Assembly (NCBI RefSeq): GCF_000368965.1
Contig: NZ_KB849778.1
Coordinates: 372,001 to 436,000, forward strand
DNA: 64,000 nt
Reading direction: 5' to 3'
From: Acinetobacter calcoaceticus DSM 30006 = CIP 81.8
GTDB lineage: Bacteria; Pseudomonadota; Gammaproteobacteria; Pseudomonadales; Moraxellaceae
Every line of letters starts with the position of its first letter. Within the stretch, counting starts at the first letter, position 1. A program made the translations under genes and the position numbers. Shown here piece after piece: positions 57,586 through 64,000 of the stretch. The notes under the pieces were generated by a model, which searched no databases, had not been told where the DNA came from, and worked only from the letters and a program-made list of their open reading frames with translations.

Positions 57586-58272
57586 TTAAAAACCCTGACA
57601 CATTGACGTTTTATAGTGGTGATCAGGCCCCCAAGCTCTAAAACCTTGGCTATCAATATGAATTTGTCCCGAGGCATACACCCCCAATCCCATCTTGAGT
57701 GCTTACCCTTTGGTTGCCCAGAACTGACAAATTTTGGTTTTGCTTTGTTGAATATTGAACTGGTCTAAGTCACTCGGCTGTTCTGGCCCAATTCGAAAAT
57801 CCAGCGCTGCATTAAAGACATGTCGAGAAGCATCCGCACCACCAGCACAGCGGTTTAGAGATAAAGCTCGATAAACCGATGTCACTTCAAAATCGTTTAT
57901 TACCCCATCGTCAACCAATGCTTTTAAGATGCTGAGTGTCGGAACGATATTGGGCCAAATCTCGCGTGGAGGCACTGCATAGGGTTCTACTCCACATTTT
58001 TGCCAATCTCGGGCTGAACGTAATAATTCATGGTCTGGAATTAAAGTAGCAAGGCCATTTTTTTGCAGGAATTGCTTGTAAGCCTGTACAGACTGTCCGT
58101 GATCAGCGGATGCTAACCATGCAATATAATCCTGAGGTTGTGGCTTTATTTTGCTGACTATCTTTGAAGGTTGAGGCAACTTGGACTGCGGTTGCAAAGG
58201 AATCGTTGGCTTGGGTGTCTGGGTACTACACGCTGTGAGAGATAATAAAAGTAAACCTAAATAACGCTTCAT
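57586..58272 (-). pseudogene. zrlA: zrlA-type Zur-regulated peptidase lipoprotein, truncated by an in-frame stop
   Basis: A lipoprotein signal (MKRYLGLLLLSLTAC, LTAC lipobox) leads into an M15_3-like peptidase domain: GVINDFEVTSVYRALSLNRCAGGADASRHVFNAALDF holds the first metal motif. Translation stops at TAA 57703-57705 after 189 codons. The same frame then stays open for 38 codons (ALKMGLGVYASGQIHID... to ...MCQGF) up to TAA at 57586-57588 and contains GQIHID, the second metal-binding motif. So full length would be about 228 residues, interrupted once; a CAA-to-TAA change fits. A shortened product lacking the active-site half is expected. In A. baumannii the intact homologue next to zigA is a zinc-regulated peptidase that supports cell-wall integrity. 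Confidence 0.82.
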
Positions 58273-58325
58273 AAATATGCTCTATCTTCACCAATAATAG
58301 GAAAGATGCTCATCATTAAATTCAA

Positions 58326-58348
58326 GAAATGTTATATTATAACAATAA
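58326..58348 (-). promoter_or_regulatory. Zur box of zrlA
   Basis: GAAATGTTATATTATAACA matches the left part and core of the gammaproteobacterial Zur consensus (core TGTTATANTATAACA at 58330-58344). It lies about 55 bases before the zrlA start and differs by one base from the zigA core. Confidence 0.85.
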
Positions 58349-58387
58349 TAAAATCTTTTACTTTCTGTTGCTAAATTTTAAAAATAA

Positions 58388-58414
58388 AAAAGGACGTATG
58401 AGATACGTCCTTTT
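58388..58414 (-). terminator. Terminator of the AroP-like permease gene
   Basis: 12-bp stem AAAAGGACGTAT/ATACGTCCTTTT, loop GAG, followed on the minus strand by more T; 15 bases past the stop. Confidence 0.88.
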
Positions 58415-58429
58415 ATGGTTGAATCAATC

Positions 58430-59818
58430 TTACAAATCAGCTTCAAGTGCGGGCACAGGTTGCTCTGCTTTCAGCTTACGACGTTTAAATTGATAAGCCA
58501 CCATTAAACATAGAATCCATCCAGGAATCATCATGACTGCAATACGCATGTCTGGTGTTAAAGACATTACAACTAAAATGCCCAACATAAACACGATGCA
58601 AAGATAGTTGCTAAATGGATACATAAAGCTTGGGAACTTTGTAGTTTGACCTTGGCTTTGCGTGTATTTACGGAATTTTAAATGTGTCCATGAAATCACA
58701 ACCCAGTTAATCACAATGGCTGCTACAACCAACATCATGAGCAAACCAAATGCTTTTTCAGGGAAAATGTAATTTAACAGCACACATAAAATAGTCACCG
58801 CAGCAGAAAGAATCACTGCATTGGTTGGAATACCGCGTTTATTAATATGTGCAAATGCTTTTGGTGCATTACCTTGTTGTGCAAGGCCCAATAGCATACG
58901 GCTACTGCAATAACTCGTCCCGTTATAAACTGAAACCGCAGCAGTCAAAATCACAAAGTTCAGCAACGTTGCAATGCCTTGGCTATCTAAAGAAGCAAAG
59001 ACCATCACAAATGGACTACCGCCTTCAGCCATCTGGTTCCACGGGAATAGCGAGAATAAAATAAAAAGTGTCGCAATATAGAAAATCAAAATACGGTAGA
59101 TAATTTGATTCACGGCTTTAGGTAAGGTTTTATCCGGATCACGTGCTTCCGCCGCAGTAATACCAAAAAGTTCGATACCACCAAAAGCAAAAATAATGAC
59201 CGCCATTGCCATCACTAAGCCTTCAACGCCAAATGGGAAAAAGCCACCGAGTGCCCAAAGGTTGCTGATGCTGGCTTGCGGACCGGCTGTACCAGTTGCT
59301 AGTAAATATGAACCAAAACCAATCATTGCCAGAATTGCCAAGATTTTGACAATAGAAAACCAGAATTCCATTTCGCCAAAAAACTTAACATGCAGCAAAT
59401 TAATGCCGTTGATTAAGACAAAGAAGGTTAAAGCAGATGCCCACGTTGGAATTTGCGGCCACCAATATTGAATATAAAGACCAATCGCACTCAATTCTGC
59501 CATACAGACGAGGACATTCAGTACCCAGTAATTCCATCCAGACATGAACCCAGCAAATGGCCCCCAGTATTTGTAGGCAAAATGACTAAAAGACCCACTT
59601 ACTGGCTCTTCAACCACCATCTCACCAAGCTGACGCATCATTAAAAAAGCAATAAATCCTGCAATTGCATAGCCAAGGATGACCGATGGACCTGCTAATT
59701 TAATCGATTGTGATATACCAAGAAAAAGCCCTGTGCCAATCGCCCCACCCAATGCAATAAGTTGGATGTGCCGATTACTCAAACCGTGTTTCAGGTTTCC
59801 TTGCTCTTGTGCTGACAT
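58430..59818 (-). CDS. Aromatic amino acid permease, AroP-like
   Basis: 462 residues, twelve membrane segments, APC family. It follows E. coli AroP closely through [65 protein letters not shown] and YCSSRMLLGLAQQGNAPKAF. Proton-coupled uptake of phenylalanine, tyrosine or tryptophan is likely. Divergent from the tyrosine degradation genes, it would feed that pathway. Paralogue of the permease at 48324-49736. An inverted repeat lies just ahead of its start. Confidence 0.87.
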   Translation of the reverse strand: MSAQEQGNLKHGLSNRHIQLIALGGAIGTGLFLGISQSIKLAGPSVILGYAIAGFIAFLMMRQLGEMVVEEPVSGSFSHFAYKYWGPFAGFMSGWNYWVLNVLVCMAELSAIGLYIQYWWPQIPTWASALTFFVLINGINLLHVKFFGEMEFWFSIVKILAILAMIGFGSYLLATGTAGPQASISNLWALGGFFPFGVEGLVMAMAVIIFAFGGIELFGITAAEARDPDKTLPKAVNQIIYRILIFYIATLFILFSLFPWNQMAEGGSPFVMVFASLDSQGIATLLNFVILTAAVSVYNGTSYCSSRMLLGLAQQGNAPKAFAHINKRGIPTNAVILSAAVTILCVLLNYIFPEKAFGLLMMLVVAAIVINWVVISWTHLKFRKYTQSQGQTTKFPSFMYPFSNYLCIVFMLGILVVMSLTPDMRIAVMMIPGWILCLMVAYQFKRRKLKAEQPVPALEADL

Positions 59819-60175
59819 ATGATTATTCTCATCCTTGTCACGTAATTTTTTTCCAATAAATTACGTATATCATAAATTAATCAAACTTTCATAGAGATTC
59901 ATGAAAAAATAATTGCGTGACTTTTCTCATGACCGCGAATGAAAACAGAAAATACAAGAAATGACAATTATTATGAAATGTGTAATTAAATTATGTATTG
60001 CGTAATTTGATGAATTCAGTATTATAGAGACATGAAGCAATTGGTTGTGCTCGGTCTATATCAAACTCATAAGACAAAAGATGCTCTCAGCAAAGGTTAA
60101 AAACTTATCGAGTAGCTCAGTCCTAGACCGAATTTTTATTTGTATATGACCCGAGATAAAGACAAGGACGCGAAA
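59819..60175. other. Divergent regulatory region, aroP-like permease and fahA
   Basis: 357 bases with no gene. It holds an inverted repeat ACGTAATT-N11-AATTACGT (59840-59866) and a related ATTGCGTAAT at about 59998, candidate regulator sites. The fahA ribosome-binding site AAGGA is at its right end. Confidence 0.6.
59840..59866. promoter_or_regulatory. Inverted repeat, possible regulator site
   Basis: ACGTAATT and AATTACGT, perfect 8-base arms 11 bases apart, starting 22 bases upstream of the permease start. A third, similar half-site follows at about 59998. The IclR-type regulator at 62961 is a plausible binder; this is inference. Confidence 0.45.
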
Positions 60176-61483
60176 ATGGAACAAAACCTAAATTCTTTTA
60201 TTGAAGTTTCACCTCAATCAGATTTCACTATTCATAATTTACCGTATGGTATTTTTAGCAGAACTACCGAAAGCGAACGCCAAGTCGGTGTAGCTATTGG
60301 TGATTGGGTCATTGATCTCGCTGCTCTTGAAAAGCATGGCCTTTTAAAACTTTCAGAACAAGACACCTACTTTAATCAACCGACCCTGAATAAATTTATT
60401 GAGTCTGGCAAAGCAAACTGGTCAAAAGTGCGTAAGACACTACAGTCTCTTCTCTCGGCTGATAATTTAACGCTTCAACAAAATGAAGCGTTACGTCAGG
60501 AAGTATTGGTTAAACAAGACAGCGTTACTTTGCATTTACCTGTTCAAGTACCTGGTTACACCGATTTCTATTCTTCTAAAGAACATGCGACTAATGTGGG
60601 TTGTATGTTCCGCGACCCAAAAAATGCCTTGCTTCCAAACTGGACCGAATTACCTGTCGGTTATAACGGTCGTGCTAGCTCTGTTGTAGTCAGTGGCACT
60701 CAAGTCGTGCGTCCATCTGGACAAATTAAACTTCCAAATGAAGAACGTCCAGTTTTCTCAGCAACACGTAAACTCGATTTTGAACTTGAAACGGCATTTA
60801 TTGTGGGTAAACCAACGCAGCTCGGTCAGCCTATCGCGATTGAAAATGCTTGGGATCATATTTTTGGAATGGTATTGCTCAATGACTGGTCAGCACGCGA
60901 TATCCAGCAATGGGAATATGTTCCACTCGGTCCTTTTAACGCTAAAACTTTTGCCAGTTCGATTTCACCTTGGGTGGTGACGCTTGAAGCACTTGAACCA
61001 TTTAAAGTTGAAGGCCCGAAACAAGACCCGAAGCCAATCGGCTATTTACAAGAAAATGTCGCTAATAGTTACGACATTAATTTGAGTGTTGAAATTCAAA
61101 GCCCGAAATCGACACAAACTGACGTGATCTGTAAAACCAATTTTAAATATATGTATTGGTCTATGTCTCAACAACTCACCCACCATACCATTGCTGGTTG
61201 TAATGTTCAGGTTGGTGACTTAATGGGTTCAGGAACGATTTCAGGTTCTACACCAGATTCGTATGGCAGTTTGCTTGAGCTTACATGGAATACAACCAAA
61301 CCTCTGACACTTGCCAACGGTGAAACTCGTGGTTTCTTACAAGACGGCGATACGCTCATTATGAAAGGTCACTGTGAAAAAAATGGAATCCGTGTCGGCT
61401 TTGGTGAGGTGAAAAATACAGTTCTTCCTGCATTAACGTTCAATTTTGCAGAAACTTCGGAGCCTGACTATGAAGCTGTATAG
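60176..61483 (+). CDS. fahA: Fumarylacetoacetase
   Basis: 435 residues from the ATG at 60176, nine bases after AAGGA; an upstream frame extension of 12 codons is not supported. Cleaves fumarylacetoacetate to fumarate and acetoacetate, the last step of tyrosine breakdown. Conserved blocks: YTDFYSSKEHATNVGCMFR, GYNGRASSVVVSGTQVVRPSGQ, LNDWSARDIQQWEYVPLGPFNAKTFASSISPWVV, and GDLMGSGTISG. Overlaps maiA by 14 bases. Confidence 0.96.
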   Translation: MEQNLNSFIEVSPQSDFTIHNLPYGIFSRTTESERQVGVAIGDWVIDLAALEKHGLLKLSEQDTYFNQPTLNKFIESGKANWSKVRKTLQSLLSADNLTLQQNEALRQEVLVKQDSVTLHLPVQVPGYTDFYSSKEHATNVGCMFRDPKNALLPNWTELPVGYNGRASSVVVSGTQVVRPSGQIKLPNEERPVFSATRKLDFELETAFIVGKPTQLGQPIAIENAWDHIFGMVLLNDWSARDIQQWEYVPLGPFNAKTFASSISPWVVTLEALEPFKVEGPKQDPKPIGYLQENVANSYDINLSVEIQSPKSTQTDVICKTNFKYMYWSMSQQLTHHTIAGCNVQVGDLMGSGTISGSTPDSYGSLLELTWNTTKPLTLANGETRGFLQDGDTLIMKGHCEKNGIRVGFGEVKNTVLPALTFNFAETSEPDYEAV

Positions 61484-62102
61484 TTACTTTCGTAGCTCTG
61501 CAGCCTACAGAGTACGGATTGGTCTAAACATTAAAGGTTTAGCTTATGAAACTGTTCCGGTACATCTAGTAAAAAACGAACAGCAAAGCGAAGACTATTT
61601 AAAGTTAAACCCTAGTGCTCTGGTCCCGACTTTAATTGATGGCGATTTAACCTTGTCTCAATCGTTAAGTATTTTGGAATATCTGGATGAACAATATCCA
61701 GAAACCAAATTACTCCCAAGAGATGTGCAAGAACGTGCCAAAGTCCGTGCTTTTGCACAAGCTATTGCCTGTGATATGCACCCATTAAATAACCTGCGCA
61801 TTCTGAAATATTTAAAAAATGAGTTAAATGTTTCAGATGAGCAAAAAAATTATTGGTATCAGCACTGGATTCTTGAAGGTTTTCAAAATCTGGAACAGCA
61901 ACTACAAAATTCGAATGGCCAATTTTGCTTTGGACACGAAGCAACAATTGCCGATTGCTGTCTGATTCCACAGGTTTACAACGCGAAACGCTTCAAGATT
62001 GATTTATCTGCGTTTCCAAAAATTGAATCGATTTATCACCATTGTTTGTCTATCCCAGCCTTTTATAACGCGGCGCCAGAACAACAACCAGATTGGGAAT
62101 AG
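61470..62102 (+). CDS. maiA: Maleylacetoacetate isomerase
   Basis: 210 residues from the ATG at 61470 (GGAG seven bases ahead), starting inside the fahA 3' end. Zeta-class glutathione transferase; isomerises maleylacetoacetate to fumarylacetoacetate using glutathione. N-terminal YFRSSAAYRVRIGLNIKGL is the zeta motif with the active serines, and LNPSALVPTLIDGDLTLSQSLSILEYLDE binds glutathione. Its need for glutathione links it to gshA earlier in the window only functionally. Confidence 0.95.
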   Translation: MKLYSYFRSSAAYRVRIGLNIKGLAYETVPVHLVKNEQQSEDYLKLNPSALVPTLIDGDLTLSQSLSILEYLDEQYPETKLLPRDVQERAKVRAFAQAIACDMHPLNNLRILKYLKNELNVSDEQKNYWYQHWILEGFQNLEQQLQNSNGQFCFGHEATIADCCLIPQVYNAKRFKIDLSAFPKIESIYHHCLSIPAFYNAAPEQQPDWE

Positions 62103-62119
62103 TAAAAAGGAGTTTTAAT

Positions 62120-62668
62120 ATGACATTTGCCATTAAAAAAATACATCACGTTGCATATCGTTGTAAGGATGCGAAAGAGACTGTTGAGTGGTATAAAAAA
62201 ATGCTCAACATGGACTTCATTTTAGCTTTTGCTGAAGACCATGTGCCTTCCACTAAAGCTTTTGACCCATATATGCATTTATTCTTAGATGCAGGTCAAG
62301 GCAACGTTTTGGCATTTTTTGAATTGCCAACTCAACCAGAAATGGGCCGAGACGAAAATACGCCTCAATGGGTACAGCATATTGCTTTTGAAGTCGAAGA
62401 TGTAAATGCACTGATGGCTGCGAAGCAACATTTAGAAGAAAATGGTGTGAAAGTTTTGGGTGTAACCAATCATGGTATTTTCCACTCAATTTATTTCTTT
62501 GACCCAAATGGCCACCGTTTAGAACTTACCTATAACGATGTGCGTGCTGAAGAAAAAATTGCAAAAATTACTGAAGAAATGAAAGCAGAAATGCTTGAGC
62601 AATGGAGCAAAACTAAACGCGCTCCTCACCACACACATTTCTTGCATGAAGAAGAGTTAGGAACCTAA
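62120..62668 (+). CDS. VOC (glyoxalase/dioxygenase) family protein
   Basis: 182 residues from the ATG at 62120, with AGGAG seven bases ahead. Vicinal-oxygen-chelate fold: N-terminal IHHVAYRCKDAKETVEWYKKMLNM gives the first metal His, WVQHIAFEVEDVNALMAAKQHLEENGV the second half, and FFDPNGHRLELTY the Glu ligand. Enzyme type (dioxygenase or isomerase) cannot be told. Its place after maiA suggests a role near homogentisate or related aromatic acids. Confidence 0.85.
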   Translation: MTFAIKKIHHVAYRCKDAKETVEWYKKMLNMDFILAFAEDHVPSTKAFDPYMHLFLDAGQGNVLAFFELPTQPEMGRDENTPQWVQHIAFEVEDVNALMAAKQHLEENGVKVLGVTNHGIFHSIYFFDPNGHRLELTYNDVRAEEKIAKITEEMKAEMLEQWSKTKRAPHHTHFLHEEELGT

Positions 62669-62960
62669 TTTTAAAAGATCGATCTAAAAAGTCGGCATTG
62701 ATTAGAATTGTTAAAAACAGCTCTATATCAATGCCGATTTATATTATTTAAAACTACTAAATTTCTAGAAAATCGCGCTATAAATGAGAGCATGGTGATT
62801 TTAGAAAATTGTTGATTATTAAACATGCCAATTTCGCTAATAGAAAAAGGTGATTTCTATTTCTCACTAGGCTCAGGCATGATGTAAAACGCAGCAATTT
62901 CAATTTATGTTTTGAACATCACTGTTTAACAACTGAAGTAACTTTATTAAGGGTATTTAA

Positions 62961-63740
62961 ATGATTGAAGAAAAAGTATCTGGGGGGGTTCAATCACTTG
63001 AAGTCGGTTTATCTGTACTAAATGCCCTTTTAGAGCACAATCAACCTATTATTCTCAAAGATCTGTCCAGTAAGCTAGAAATGCATCCTGCGAAGGTACA
63101 CCGCTATCTCGTTAGTCTTATTCGCATGGAATATGCAAAACAACTTGATGATGGCCAATACGCTTTGGGCGATCAAGCATGGCGCTTAGGTCTAAACTGT
63201 GTTCAGCATAGCGACACCCTACAACTGGTACAGCATTTAATTTACGACCTACAAAACAAAATTGGTTGCGGCATACAAATCAGTAAATGGTCGCCTAAAG
63301 GCCCTGTAGTTGTTCAATCTATTGAATCTAACCACCCTATTTCGATTGTCACCAAAGTCGGCTCGATCATGCCTTTAGTTAATTCTGCTGCGGGACGTTT
63401 ATTTGCTTCTTACCTTCCTGAGCATTTTTTTCGTCCATTAATGGAAACAGAATGGCAAAAACATCAAGAGCTTGGTCTGCACATCGCACCACAAAACTGG
63501 CAAGCGTTTACAGAGCTTAAAGAAACGATTCGCCAGCAAGAAATGTCGGCAGCGAAAGGTGACTTACTGACAGGAATTAATGCGGTGGGTTTACCTGTGT
63601 TTAACTCAAACCAGAGCATTGAATTTTGTATTGTCGCCCTAGATAGCGAAATGTTTTTGCCAGTCGACCCTCACAGTAAAACGATTGAAATCTTAAAAAA
63701 TGAAGTGAAACTCATCAATCAATATATTAAAAGTCGCTAA
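62961..63740 (+). CDS. IclR family regulator
   Basis: 259 residues; AAGGG seven bases before the ATG. The winged helix (about 8-65: SLEVGLSVLNALLEHNQPIILKDLSSKLEMHPAKVHRYLVSLIRMEYAKQL) is followed by an IclR effector domain to the C-terminus. It most likely controls the aromatic amino acid genes here: hpd lies convergent with it, and the permease and fahA lie upstream. The ligand might be homogentisate or 4-hydroxyphenylpyruvate, as for HmgR-type regulators; that is inference. Confidence 0.88.
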   Translation: MIEEKVSGGVQSLEVGLSVLNALLEHNQPIILKDLSSKLEMHPAKVHRYLVSLIRMEYAKQLDDGQYALGDQAWRLGLNCVQHSDTLQLVQHLIYDLQNKIGCGIQISKWSPKGPVVVQSIESNHPISIVTKVGSIMPLVNSAAGRLFASYLPEHFFRPLMETEWQKHQELGLHIAPQNWQAFTELKETIRQQEMSAAKGDLLTGINAVGLPVFNSNQSIEFCIVALDSEMFLPVDPHSKTIEILKNEVKLINQYIKSR

Positions 63741-63751
63741 TCAACAGCCAT

Positions 63752-63785
63752 AAAAAAACCAAGAGATCAAACTCTTGGTTTTTTT
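63752..63785. terminator. Bidirectional terminator between the IclR gene and hpd
   Basis: 14-bp stem, core ACCAAGAG/CTCTTGGT, loop ATCAAA, with A7 and T7 tails. Confidence 0.9.
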
Positions 63786-63806
63786 AGATCAGGAATAAAG
63801 CTTAGC

Positions 63807-64000
<194 letters not shown>

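Noticed and set aside
48324..59818. The two permeases as a recent duplication
   Set aside because: They share family motifs but differ throughout and have different neighbours; ordinary APC paralogues.

Overview
The window is chromosomal DNA from an Acinetobacter, most likely the A. calcoaceticus-baumannii complex. This rests on low GC content with AT-rich spacers, the glmU-glmS-murI and serB neighbourhoods, a large VgrG of Acinetobacter type, and a hut operon lying beside a zigA-type COG0523 GTPase and a zrlA-type peptidase, an arrangement known from A. baumannii. I saw no rRNA, tRNA, CRISPR array, insertion sequence or integrase.

Layout. 1-8300 (minus strand) is a type VI secretion vgrG island: VgrG, a periplasmic protein, an 826-residue effector with a transglycosylase-like N-terminus and an M15-like metallopeptidase C-terminus, a lipoprotein, a decayed coding tail, a second lipoprotein and a partial LprI-like (lysozyme-inhibitor family) protein. 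The cargo is visibly more AT-rich than vgrG. 8458-16000 holds dsbB, gshA, small conserved genes, a PLP aminotransferase and a MATE exporter. 15942-17659 is a divergent SDR/TetR pair with a palindromic operator over a strong promoter. 17914-19992 is phoBR. An orphan gene follows, and beyond it lies a second copy of the phoR 3' end. 21061-33311 holds a secreted lipase, an AcfC-like binding protein, an exported acetamidase-like protein, psd, a rhodanese, pncB, dtd, an SCP2 protein, serB and a divergent Smp-like membrane protein. 33551-40265 is a housekeeping run: ribB(A), ribH, nusB, thiL, pgpA, glmU, glmS.

Between glmS and murI (40266-43140) lies accessory DNA: a small secreted protein, a strongly structured GC-rich element that may be an RNA, a decayed copy of the murI 3' end, a partial copy of the glmS downstream region, and a 404-residue orphan gene. 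The order of these remnants suggests that two versions of the same intergenic cargo slot now sit in tandem.

46135-54680 is histidine utilisation: hutU-H-T-I-G as one transcription unit and hutC-hutD as another, with the same 12-base palindrome ahead of both. 56180-58348 is a zinc-starvation module of zigA and zrlA, each behind a Zur-box-like palindrome. The zrlA reading frame has an in-frame ochre stop that removes its last 38 codons, including the second metal-binding motif. 58430-64000 is tyrosine/phenylalanine catabolism: an AroP-like permease, fahA, maiA, a VOC enzyme, an IclR regulator and the 3' end of hpd.

The strongest leads are the dual-domain T6SS effector flanked by candidate immunity proteins, the truncated zrlA, the duplicated 3' ends of phoR and murI that bracket orphan genes, and the structured element at 41001-41275.
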